Source: Prevotellaceae bacterium | GTDB taxonomy: Bacteria > Bacteroidota > Bacteroidia > Bacteroidales > Bacteroidaceae | Assembly (NCBI GenBank): GCA_019420585.1 | Contig: JAHZGX010000028.1 | Span: 1-64,000, forward strand | Direction: 5' to 3' | DNA: 64,000 nucleotides | Program-made: the position numbers and the translations under genes | Notes under the pieces: generated by a model | Told to the model about the DNA's origin: nothing | Database searches by the model: none | What the model saw: the letters and a program-made list of their open reading frames with translations, nothing else | Shown here: positions 25,984 to 34,532 of the stretch, in pieces | Position numbering within the stretch: position 1 is the first letter of the stretch | Layout of the letters: each line of letters begins with the position of its first letter

Positions 25984-28098
25984 ATGGAAAATAAAAGATT
26001 TAAAATATTAACGTTATTATTGTTGAGCATATTTTGCCTTAGTGCTTTCTCTCAGCAATACAGATGTGACTACGAGGTTATATCTGACAACGCAGTTTTC
26101 ATTAAAGCCGTTTATAACAATGATAAGGAGCATTTTGTCAAAGTATATATAGATGGAGCTAATGACAATGCTTTTTGTGGTACTATAGGTGCAAACAGTT
26201 CTTTGGCAATAAATAAGAACTGCTCTAGATTCGTAAAGGTTGAAATTCAAGGTGGTAGTATGAAAACTATCCTTGATGCGAAAACCATCCTTCAAGAAAG
26301 AAATGCAATTAGGGAAGTAAAAAAGCCAGAAGTTGTAGAGCAACCTACTATACAAGAACCTACGTTGACGCAACAAACAACAGATAACAACGTAAATGTT
26401 TCAAAGGCTGTTGTAAAGCAGAATGGAAGTTCTTCTGTCGAAGTTTCTGATGTCATTCGTGCATTTACGTTGTACTCTGATACAATAGTTTACTACTCTA
26501 ATTTATATTACAATAATCTCAACTTAGATGTAAACAGATTTGTTGGTGCCATGAAATACATGGATCAAGAACATAAAGAGAGTTACATCAGAGAACAAAG
26601 ATTAAACGGTTATCTTACAGATGCGAAGAACAATCTCAAAGAGCATCAAGATGGAATAGATGGATTCATAGAAGATTTCATTAATAATAATTACTCAGGT
26701 ATTGTAATCAACGACAAACAGCGATGTTTGGACGAAATGCACACAATGGTTTTGTCAAAATTAAAGGAGCGTGAGGATGCTATTACTATATTGGAAGAAG
26801 CGATTACAGGTGGCTCTGTTACTGCTCTGTTTGACAAGGTTATCGGGGAAAAGTCTATGTTAATGAATATTGGCATCGCGATTCTTGTACTGATTATTCT
26901 TTTAGTCATTGTTGTAAAAGTCGGACAAAGAAAAGCAGCGAAGACTCCAACCGTTATTCCTGTTGACACTGCACACCAGAATGCTCAAGCTGATATTGTG
27001 GTGCGTAGAAAAACCACTTCAATCCTAAAGAAGCAAAGCCTTGAAGATGTACACAACAATTCGTCCTATCTGAAGATTGATTGTGCTGATTTCTGTGAAG
27101 ATTCCGCAGTTCGCAGAATATATTTCAAGAACACATGCATTAAGGACATCTACAACATGTATGCTGAAGACCTGCGAAATCCAGATAATCCAAACGAAGA
27201 TGGATGTATGGTTCTTGGCAGATGGGTACATGATGCGGAAGCTGATGAATACTATGTTTCACTTGAAGAAATTGTGAAACCTGGTGATGATGCTGTGTTC
27301 AAGGAGTACGAACTTAATTTTGGCGGAAAAATTAAGCTTAAGGTATCTGAGAAACTTAGAAAGTTGAGAAGAGAAACAAACCTTCAGTATGATATGACAT
27401 GTTGGGTTCATTCTCATCCTGGTCTTGGAGTGTTCTTCAGCAACGCTGATAGTGGAGTTCAAATGCAGCTAAAGCATCCAACCCATCCAAAGTTCCTTAC
27501 AGCTATTGTAATAGACATCCTTACACCAAATCAAGAACTTGGCATTTTCACGTTCAAACATGATATGTCCATCAATTCAAAGCCAGAATTGAAGAAGATG
27601 TATTCATTAGAAGAAATGTACAAGTGGGCAGTGTCAAGCGATAGAAATAATTTCAAAGCCGAAGACTATTATAACTTAATGCTCACGTCAAAAGAAAGAA
27701 CAGATTCATGCTATGGCGTACAACTATCCAATGGTGCCATCATTGATATGTGCCAAATGGAAGCTGAACAACAATCTGGTTTGGTTGGCTGGGTACAAGG
27801 CTATAACTGCAAGAAGGGTTCAAGAAATGAATTTGTTGCTAAAAGTGTGTCCAAGGAAAAAGCAATCCCTGACAATGATGTGCTCGGCTGTTTCATGATT
27901 GGCTCCCATCGCAGTTTGCCAACTATTAGAAAAGCAATTTCAAACGCTGATAAAATTCAATTTGTTCTTTTCTATTCAACATCTGATAAAATGTTGTCAG
28001 CTATCCCTGTAGTAGATGGTCAACTTTCTGTGGAAGAGAATTATTACGGTGAAGAAAAACTTGAAGAATTAAAAATATGGACAAGAAGAAAACGTTAA
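25984..28098 (+). CDS. Transmembrane JAMM/MPN+ isopeptidase (deubiquitinase-like)
   Basis: A 704-residue protein starting at 25984, where a good signal peptide follows. An ATG 33 bases earlier would place a polar stretch before it. The periplasmic part (about 25-290) is beta-rich and then helical. One membrane helix lies at about 293-315. The cytoplasmic side carries an MPN+ domain with the full zinc set E405 and H476-x-H478-P-x6-S486-x2-D489. The W-V-H-S-H-P-G-L-G stretch and the E-x6-G spacing upstream are strikingly like proteasomal Rpn11. About 200 further residues follow, again alpha/beta. The likely role is removing or editing the Ubl on cytoplasmic targets at the membrane. The end overlaps the next gene by 22 bases. 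Confidence 0.88.
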   Translation: MENKRFKILTLLLLSIFCLSAFSQQYRCDYEVISDNAVFIKAVYNNDKEHFVKVYIDGANDNAFCGTIGANSSLAINKNCSRFVKVEIQGGSMKTILDAKTILQERNAIREVKKPEVVEQPTIQEPTLTQQTTDNNVNVSKAVVKQNGSSSVEVSDVIRAFTLYSDTIVYYSNLYYNNLNLDVNRFVGAMKYMDQEHKESYIREQRLNGYLTDAKNNLKEHQDGIDGFIEDFINNNYSGIVINDKQRCLDEMHTMVLSKLKEREDAITILEEAITGGSVTALFDKVIGEKSMLMNIGIAILVLIILLVIVVKVGQRKAAKTPTVIPVDTAHQNAQADIVVRRKTTSILKKQSLEDVHNNSSYLKIDCADFCEDSAVRRIYFKNTCIKDIYNMYAEDLRNPDNPNEDGCMVLGRWVHDAEADEYYVSLEEIVKPGDDAVFKEYELNFGGKIKLKVSEKLRKLRRETNLQYDMTCWVHSHPGLGVFFSNADSGVQMQLKHPTHPKFLTAIVIDILTPNQELGIFTFKHDMSINSKPELKKMYSLEEMYKWAVSSDRNNFKAEDYYNLMLTSKERTDSCYGVQLSNGAIIDMCQMEAEQQSGLVGWVQGYNCKKGSRNEFVAKSVSKEKAIPDNDVLGCFMIGSHRSLPTIRKAISNADKIQFVLFYSTSDKMLSAIPVVDGQLSVEENYYGEEKLEELKIWTRRKR

Positions 28099-30458
28099 TC
28101 CAAAGATTGTTTGTCGCGTGTCTTTTAATCTTTGTTGCAGCAACGACAATGTCTGCACAAAATGTAAAGCAGATAAAATTCTGTGATAAGAAATATGAGT
28201 ATGGTATTGGTAAGGATTCCATCACTTTATATTTCAACATACTTGATCTTGAAGACAAACCAATAAGAAACCTTAAAGAAAGTGAATTGTCTAATTACCT
28301 TGTAATAAAGGAGGACGGAAACCTTATTTCCTCAAGCAGAAGTAAAACTTTTCAGATAAGTACGGGACAAAGAATACCATCTGAGTTTACCTTTTCTGTG
28401 TTGGTTGATTTGAGTATTCCAGAAGCAGGAAAAGCAAAGATATATGATGCAATATGCAAACTTGTTGAGAGTGCTCCTAACGGATGTGTCTATTTATCTT
28501 TCTTTGGTGACGAGGTAACGCCTAGTGTCTCCTTGACAAAGGATAATGTCACTAAATTCAAAGACTCTTTCAGCAAAAGTTCTGAAAAAAAATATTTCTA
28601 TGGAGCTTTGTATGCAAAACTTGCTGAGTTTAGCAAATCTAAAGCTGAATTTGAAGAATCTGTTATAACTTCATCAGATTATAAGAGAAATGCAGAAATC
28701 TCACAAAGGGCACATAAGAACCAAGATCAAAATATTCTCTTTGTATTTGCTGAAGGATATAAGAGCCCAACAATTGAAGAGAATATCGCATTCCTTGAGG
28801 TTATAGAGTATCAGAAAGGTACAACTCATATAGTACCTAAAGTGTTTGCTTTCTATTACACAGAAGAAGGTCAAGATGCAGACATTGAAAACGTTTTTCA
28901 AGGTGTATGTAATCCTCATGTAGAAGGACATGAAGGAAAATATATGCCTGCAAATGACATGGCTCAGGTGTTGAATGATTTCATGGAGGTAGTCAATGAC
29001 CAGATGTATGATTATGCATTTGTTTATAAAGCAACCGACTCAAAGAAATATTTTGGCAAGACATCATACGTAGCCGAATGGAAAGGCGATGCGCTTGGAA
29101 AAGGCGAATTCTCTATCGGTTCTGCTGAGCAACCTTGGCCAGAACACTCAGAGAGTACAATGGACACTTTGATGAAGTTCTTAATTGCCATTCTTGTTAC
29201 TCTTCTTACAATTGCTTTCTTCTTTACTGTAATGAAGGTGTTAGTACCTTTTATTCAGTCAAAAGCATTTGAGGTAAAGTATTACAGGAAATATGTACCA
29301 GAGGCTAATGTTTCTCGTAGAATATGTCACTATTGTAAGCAGGAGATTCGGGAAGGACAGAGCATTGTTGTGAAATGTAAGCATATTATGCACGTACATT
29401 GCTGGCAACAGAATGGGTATAAATGTGCTGAATATGGACAAAATTGTAAGACTGGTATTCAGAGCCACGTTGAATGGAAAGAACTTTTGACGTGGAAATC
29501 GTTGAAAGACTGCCATCAAACAATGGCTGGTATTTTTGCCGGATTTATAAGTTGGGTGTTATACGAACTTGCAGGACATGGCGGATTTGAAGGATTGTCT
29601 AAGTCTATTGTATCAACGTTCTATACTGCAAAAGACGGTCTTCCGGATTTGTCTACTGAATGTATTGGCAAGACTTCTGCATTCCTAACAATTGGCTTAT
29701 TGCTTGGATTCTTCCTGTCTATGATTTTCAGATACAATGATGAGTATCGTAAGAAAGACTGGAAAATTGCCTTAAAGATTGTTGGATTATCTCTGTTGGC
29801 AAGTTTGATTGGTGTCATAGCGTTTGCTATTGGAGCAGATATTCTATGCTCATTACTGTCTGTAATAGGAACGACTTACATCCCATGGTATTGTTCTTTC
29901 CCTGCATATATATTGTTCTCCGTAGGTGTTGCATTGGCATTGACTATAAAGTCTTCAATCCCAATGAAGAGTGCCTTGATTGGTGGAGGTGTTTCGTCTA
30001 TCATTGGATTTATCGTTCTATGTTTCTCAAGTTTTGCAGGTCAGATGAACATGCTGCTTGACTTCATTATTTATGGTGGTGGACTTGGTGCATCACTTGT
30101 TACCGCTCGAATGCTTGCAGAAAAATACTTCCTTGTTATTCAAAATGGCGTTAGAACTGGTCAACGAATCCCAATACACAAGTGGATGAATGCAACTGGT
30201 GGAGGAAATAAGGTTTCTATTGGTATGACAGGTGACTGTGAAATCCAGATGAACTGGGAGAAGAGCAATAAGGTAGCAAAAGAACATGTTCAATTGTTTA
30301 TTGATCATGAGCGTCAGTTGCCAATGATTAAACCTTTAGCAACAGGCGTTGTATATAATACACGCGCCGAATTACCTGTTGGAAAGCCTAATGTGCTTTC
30401 AAATGGTGACAATTTCAAGGTTGGAGATACCATTTTCCTGTATGTGGAAACAGAATAA
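28077..30458 (+). CDS. VWA-TM-RING-H2-multiTM-FHA membrane protein, candidate E3 ligase
   Basis: A 793-residue multidomain protein. A signal peptide (about 1-27) precedes a periplasmic von Willebrand A-like domain (about 90-270) with a degenerate MIDAS (D-L-S-I-P). A membrane helix lies at about 364-392. A cytoplasmic RING-H2-like zinc domain has eight ligands C417, C420, C434, H436, H439, C442, C450 and C457. The last pair is spaced by 6 residues, wider than the usual 2. About six more membrane helices follow (about 480-680). The C-terminal domain (about 715-793) looks like a phosphothreonine-binding FHA (G-D-C-E-I, H-V-Q-L-F-I, then L-S-N-G-D-x-F-K-V-G-D). Topology puts RING and FHA in the cytoplasm. 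Ligase activity is predicted, not shown. Confidence 0.8.
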   Translation: MDKKKTLIQRLFVACLLIFVAATTMSAQNVKQIKFCDKKYEYGIGKDSITLYFNILDLEDKPIRNLKESELSNYLVIKEDGNLISSSRSKTFQISTGQRIPSEFTFSVLVDLSIPEAGKAKIYDAICKLVESAPNGCVYLSFFGDEVTPSVSLTKDNVTKFKDSFSKSSEKKYFYGALYAKLAEFSKSKAEFEESVITSSDYKRNAEISQRAHKNQDQNILFVFAEGYKSPTIEENIAFLEVIEYQKGTTHIVPKVFAFYYTEEGQDADIENVFQGVCNPHVEGHEGKYMPANDMAQVLNDFMEVVNDQMYDYAFVYKATDSKKYFGKTSYVAEWKGDALGKGEFSIGSAEQPWPEHSESTMDTLMKFLIAILVTLLTIAFFFTVMKVLVPFIQSKAFEVKYYRKYVPEANVSRRICHYCKQEIREGQSIVVKCKHIMHVHCWQQNGYKCAEYGQNCKTGIQSHVEWKELLTWKSLKDCHQTMAGIFAGFISWVLYELAGHGGFEGLSKSIVSTFYTAKDGLPDLSTECIGKTSAFLTIGLLLGFFLSMIFRYNDEYRKKDWKIALKIVGLSLLASLIGVIAFAIGADILCSLLSVIGTTYIPWYCSFPAYILFSVGVALALTIKSSIPMKSALIGGGVSSIIGFIVLCFSSFAGQMNMLLDFIIYGGGLGASLVTARMLAEKYFLVIQNGVRTGQRIPIHKWMNATGGGNKVSIGMTGDCEIQMNWEKSNKVAKEHVQLFIDHERQLPMIKPLATGVVYNTRAELPVGKPNVLSNGDNFKVGDTIFLYVETE

Positions 30459-30483
30459 ATACAATACACGAAATAAGAAAATT

Positions 30484-31218
30484 ATGAAAAAATTATTGTT
30501 GGCTACCGCAATGCTACTGAGTGTCGGCTTTGTAAAAGCTCAGGATGTAGTAGATGATTTCAACGTTGGACCTTATGAAGTATATTACAAAGGTCAAGGA
30601 GATATTAATTTCAGATTAAAGAAGGGTGTAGATCTCTATGAGTACTTCGGTTTGAAGAAAGACACCATCATACAAATTTCCGAAGCAAAACTAGAACCAT
30701 TGAAACATGGTGTAGAATTAAGTTTCTTCGGTGAGACTAGTATGTATCGTTGTGCTCGCTATTCTATGGTATATGGATTAGAAGGTGCATGGAAGCAAAG
30801 AATTGCAAACAACGCATATTTCAACGGTGGTCTTTCTTTTGGATATGCTTCAACCACAATTACCAACTTAAAGGAAGACATTATGGAGATTGGTGTTCCT
30901 TTGTCTGTTGAACTTGCAAATCTAAATACCAAGAAGGCAACTTTATATGGAAACTTAGGTATATCTCCTACATATTACACAACAATGAGTGCAAAATATA
31001 TAAATGCGCCAGAAGGAGCAAATGACCCTGAAAAATACAGCGGATTGTATATTGCCCCTCGTATAGAATTAGGTGGTTACATACCAGTAGGAAAGCAAAT
31101 TATTAAGGTTGGTGTAAATTGGAGATACAAGATAAATTGCTCAACCAAGGATTACGAGTTGTATTATCAAATTGTTGGTCGATCATTTATAGGAGCCAAC
31201 ATCGGCATAATATTCTAG
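30484..31218 (+). CDS. Outer-membrane beta-barrel protein
   Basis: A 244-residue protein. The start at 30484 gives a normal signal peptide (M-K-K-L-L-L-A-T, cleaved after V-K-A), while an upstream ATG at 30349 lies inside the RING gene. The mature chain is a series of alternating hydrophobic strands (for example Y-F-N-G-G-L-S-F-G-Y and I-A-P-R-I-E-L-G-G-Y) ending in I-I-F, the C-terminal aromatic signal for BAM insertion. It is a candidate outer-membrane anchor or exit port for the injection machine. No specific family is recognised. Confidence 0.75.
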   Translation: MKKLLLATAMLLSVGFVKAQDVVDDFNVGPYEVYYKGQGDINFRLKKGVDLYEYFGLKKDTIIQISEAKLEPLKHGVELSFFGETSMYRCARYSMVYGLEGAWKQRIANNAYFNGGLSFGYASTTITNLKEDIMEIGVPLSVELANLNTKKATLYGNLGISPTYYTTMSAKYINAPEGANDPEKYSGLYIAPRIELGGYIPVGKQIIKVGVNWRYKINCSTKDYELYYQIVGRSFIGANIGIIF

Positions 31219-31221
31219 CAT

Positions 31222-32424
31222 ATGCAAGAATCAAACAAATATGAATGGGGAGAGGGTGTTTTTACACTCCTCTCCTGGTTCAAAAAAGAAAAGGTTAAGA
31301 ATGCTCGTGTTCTCGTAGCAGGAGCAGGAGCATTAGGCAATGAGGTTGTTAAAAACCTTGCTCTATTTGGCGTGGGTCATATTTACGTATGTGATTTTGA
31401 TCAGATAGAGATAAGCAATCTGACTCGATCAGTACTGTTCCGTGAGGAAGATGCCTATAATCATGCCTACAAAGCTGAGATAGTAGCAAAACGTGCAAAA
31501 GAAATAAATCCTCAGATTGAGGTTACTCCAATAGTCGGAAATCTTTTCTCAGAAGTAGGTTTCGGATTGTACAAGGCTGTTGATGTAATTATCGGATGTC
31601 TTGATAGCCGAATTGCGAGATACCAACTTAATCGTCTCTCATTGAGAGCGGGAAAAACATGGATTGATGGCAGTATAGAAAACTTGACAGGTGTGGTAAA
31701 GGTTTATACACCAGGAGTCAGTTGCTACGAATGCGGCTTGTCACGTGAAGAATTTAACAACATCATGCTTCGTACGGGATGCGCTGATGTCGTTAGGACT
31801 CAGACTTCTGCTGGGCGTGTTGCAACCACCCCAATTAGCGCTTCGATAATCGGTGCCATGCAGGTACAAGAGGCAATGAAGGTTATCCACACTGAAGAAG
31901 GTCAGCCAGTTCCTTTCAAAACCTTATCTGGAAAGATATGGAGGTTTGAAGGCATGACAAATGCTGTCAATGTATATAAATACTCGTCTTGGAAGAATAA
32001 CTGCCCAGCACATGAACGTTGGGATAATATTGTAAGAGGAAAGAACTTATCTGCAAATATGATCGTTGCTCAGATTCTTGGAGGACTAAAAAAACTGCTT
32101 GGCGTTGACGCTCTTGAAATCAATATGCGCAATAACAAGTTTGTTGAAAAGATTATTTCTGATAAGCCAGAAGAAGAATTTGATATAAGAATACCAGAAT
32201 CTCAATTGGACAATTATATAAGTTCAAGTGAAGAACTCCGCAAACTGAGTTACCGCACTCTGTTTCACAAATGTTTTATTGAGAATATAGATGAGCACTT
32301 CCCTTACATGGAAATGTCTCTCAAAGAGATTGGTATTCCTCTGTTTGATATTCTTCAAGTTTCTACAAATAAAGGACAGTTCTTTGTCGAATTGTCTGCA
32401 GATGCGAACTATTATAAAATGTAA
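31222..32424 (+). CDS. E1-like (ThiF/UBA-fold) ubiquitin-activating enzyme
   Basis: A 400-residue cytoplasmic protein with the ThiF/E1 adenylation fold. It has the nucleotide loop G-A-G-A-L-G at 34-39, the D58-x-D-x-x-x-x-x-N66-L-x-R69 motif that activates the Ubl terminus, and a C-x2-C pair at C168/C171. C187 (R-T-G-C-A-D) follows where the E1 catalytic cysteine loop usually lies. The fold closes with I-S-A-S-I-I-G-A-M-Q-V-Q-E-A. A C-terminal extension (about 290-400) could recruit the E2. It should adenylate the Gly109 end of the Ubl and pass it to the E2. Four genes separate it from the E2 (at 23726, 24774, 25984 and 28077), plus the barrel gene at 30484. Confidence 0.87.
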   Translation: MQESNKYEWGEGVFTLLSWFKKEKVKNARVLVAGAGALGNEVVKNLALFGVGHIYVCDFDQIEISNLTRSVLFREEDAYNHAYKAEIVAKRAKEINPQIEVTPIVGNLFSEVGFGLYKAVDVIIGCLDSRIARYQLNRLSLRAGKTWIDGSIENLTGVVKVYTPGVSCYECGLSREEFNNIMLRTGCADVVRTQTSAGRVATTPISASIIGAMQVQEAMKVIHTEEGQPVPFKTLSGKIWRFEGMTNAVNVYKYSSWKNNCPAHERWDNIVRGKNLSANMIVAQILGGLKKLLGVDALEINMRNNKFVEKIISDKPEEEFDIRIPESQLDNYISSSEELRKLSYRTLFHKCFIENIDEHFPYMEMSLKEIGIPLFDILQVSTNKGQFFVELSADANYYKM

Positions 32425-32426
32425 AG

Positions 32427-33302
32427 ATGGCTATAAAGAATCTTCCCACAGACATAAACGCTGAGGTTTTATTGGAGTATTATCCCAAAGGGACATTTGA
32501 TGTGGAATTGAAAGGATTACACAAAAGAAATGCCTACATGGATATTCTTAATTTAGAGGACAAAGACGAACGTATGCAGTTGTCTTTGGGAAGGAATAGC
32601 CTCTATAATTCTCTTCCTGAGTTCTTGTTTCATCCGATTGATCGTTTTGACTTGCCTCAATATAATCAAAAGGAACGATTTGCTGAAGAATATGCAAATC
32701 AAGAACAGGAAAAGGAAAATGCCTATAAGTTTTTTGCACCTATCGATTTGGCTCTGTTACATCAACGTGTGCGAGCAAGGCATCATATTAATTCATTAAC
32801 GTCAGAGAATAAGGTGCTAATTGACATCATCTCTGATTGTTTGTCTGAAAAGCAAAAGAACAACCGATTTATAAAAAAATCTTTAGAATATCTGCCATAT
32901 TGCAAAATTATAAGAGGTGATAGGACTCTTATTACGATGATGCTGAGAAAAATTCTAATGGAAGAAGGAATTGTTGTCGATATAAACAACGACAACAAGA
33001 CCTTTACCGATAGTGCGCCAAGATATAATACGGAGATAGATTCTGAATTATCATCATTGTATGTAGGCGCTGAGTTCGAGCAAACAACTCTTTGTTACAA
33101 TGTTCATTACTGGAATGATGAAGAGTGCAACGAAAAATTCAACTCATTTTTGGATGACATGGAGGAATACCGAATGTTTGTTCAGGACTTCTTCCTATCA
33201 GTTGAATGCGAATTGAAATTTAATGTATATAATGATGCTCCTGCATTGAGATTGTCAGACACTGCCATTTACAATTACTTGAATTATAACACCAATATAT
33301 AA
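32427..33302 (+). CDS. tssG: T6SS baseplate protein, probable TssG
   Basis: A 291-residue cytoplasmic protein without signal or membrane segments. The N-terminal part has L-G-R-N-S-L-Y-N-S-L-P-E-F-L-F-H-P, close to the conserved N-terminal stretch of TssG-type wedge proteins in Bacteroidota. The rest is weakly conserved. Its position directly before tssK-tssE-tssF and the lack of another candidate for this subunit support the call. Sequence evidence alone is moderate. Confidence 0.6.
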   Translation: MAIKNLPTDINAEVLLEYYPKGTFDVELKGLHKRNAYMDILNLEDKDERMQLSLGRNSLYNSLPEFLFHPIDRFDLPQYNQKERFAEEYANQEQEKENAYKFFAPIDLALLHQRVRARHHINSLTSENKVLIDIISDCLSEKQKNNRFIKKSLEYLPYCKIIRGDRTLITMMLRKILMEEGIVVDINNDNKTFTDSAPRYNTEIDSELSSLYVGAEFEQTTLCYNVHYWNDEECNEKFNSFLDDMEEYRMFVQDFFLSVECELKFNVYNDAPALRLSDTAIYNYLNYNTNI

Positions 33303-33303
33303 T

Positions 33304-34530
33304 ATGTCTAAAAGAATTTCTTGGAAGAAGGGCATGAGATTAACTGACGAGGTTCTCTCTATGTCTGATAATTGCACATCAGAATTGATAGGCAAAGCTT
33401 TAGTACTTAGTGCTGGTGGTAATTTTGGATTGTTCCCTAATTCTCGTCCCTTTAGTCTATCACTTGATATAAATAAGAATGTCATAGATGTTGTTTCCAT
33501 GAACTGCTTAGGAATTACGCGAGATGGAACATTGATTGACGTTAATTATGATACAAACTACACTAACTCATTTGATACAAGAACTATTATTCCAAGCTCA
33601 AATGAAGATGGTGTTTTCACTCTTTGTATTTCGTCAACAGGCGAGTGGAGAGATACAAACGATGGACTCTGTGAACCTGCTTATTCGTTTAATATCATAG
33701 ATGAAAATACTTCTGTTCCAGCGAACTCACTTCCTGTAGCAAGAATTGTTTATGACGAATATTGCTGGAGAATGGATGAAATAGATTTTGTTCCCCCATG
33801 CTTATTTGTTTCCTCACATGATAAATATGAGGAACAGTATTCTAGGTTTAAGCAATTGCTTGGCAAACTTGACACTATTTTGCCACACAAGTTCATTACA
33901 GAACAAAAGGAAGCCTTAAAAATATATTGGCCTATTGTACAGCAATTGGCAATTTCTATTGACAAAGAGAAAGACTTTATGTCTCCAATGACGCTGCTGG
34001 GTAACGTCCAGAGGTGCGTAAGCGGATTTGTGCTTGCTTGTTCTTTAGATGATTATATAACTCTAGGAGATCCAGAAGTTTTTCAAAACTATGTACGAAC
34101 ACCATATAGTTATAAAAATGTGTACCAAAAAATCCAGGAGGGTCTGGAATTGTGCACATCAATAAGTGTGAAGATTGATGGTTTTGAAGTTGAAGAACCT
34201 GCTCCAAAACCAGGACCTGCACTTTCTTCTCCAACATTATCGCAAGATCAACTCAGCCAGAGCACGAAAACAGGAAGAATAAAACTTACTGTGGGAAATG
34301 TTCCTGATGGAGCAGAATTATATTATTCTGTTGATGGTTCAGAACCATCTATCTTATCAAAGAAGGGAAATGTGATTACTGTCGATCCGCATTTCAAATC
34401 TGACAAGTCCCCAGAACCAGACAAGCAGATGACCATTAAACTTCGTTATGAATATAATGGTTCACATAGTAGCATTGGAATATATCAGATTAATGTTCAT
34501 AAGGATTACAAATCATATATTTGTATATAA
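33304..34530 (+). CDS. tssK: T6SS baseplate adaptor TssK with a C-terminal Ig-like domain
   Basis: A 408-residue TssK. The N-terminal shoulder domain starts R-I-S-W-K-K-G-M-R-L-T-D-E and matches the family's conserved opening (V-x-W-x-E-G-M). A helical middle follows, then a Pro-rich linker at about 299-315 (E-P-A-P-K-P-G-P). The last ~90 residues contain Y-Y-S-V-D-G-S-E-P-S, the signature of the chitobiase/beta-hexosaminidase C-terminal (Ig-like) domain, where a canonical TssK has its membrane-complex-binding domain. It follows probable tssG by one base and precedes tssE. Confidence 0.82.
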   Translation: MSKRISWKKGMRLTDEVLSMSDNCTSELIGKALVLSAGGNFGLFPNSRPFSLSLDINKNVIDVVSMNCLGITRDGTLIDVNYDTNYTNSFDTRTIIPSSNEDGVFTLCISSTGEWRDTNDGLCEPAYSFNIIDENTSVPANSLPVARIVYDEYCWRMDEIDFVPPCLFVSSHDKYEEQYSRFKQLLGKLDTILPHKFITEQKEALKIYWPIVQQLAISIDKEKDFMSPMTLLGNVQRCVSGFVLACSLDDYITLGDPEVFQNYVRTPYSYKNVYQKIQEGLELCTSISVKIDGFEVEEPAPKPGPALSSPTLSQDQLSQSTKTGRIKLTVGNVPDGAELYYSVDGSEPSILSKKGNVITVDPHFKSDKSPEPDKQMTIKLRYEYNGSHSSIGIYQINVHKDYKSYICI

Positions 34531-34532
34531 AA

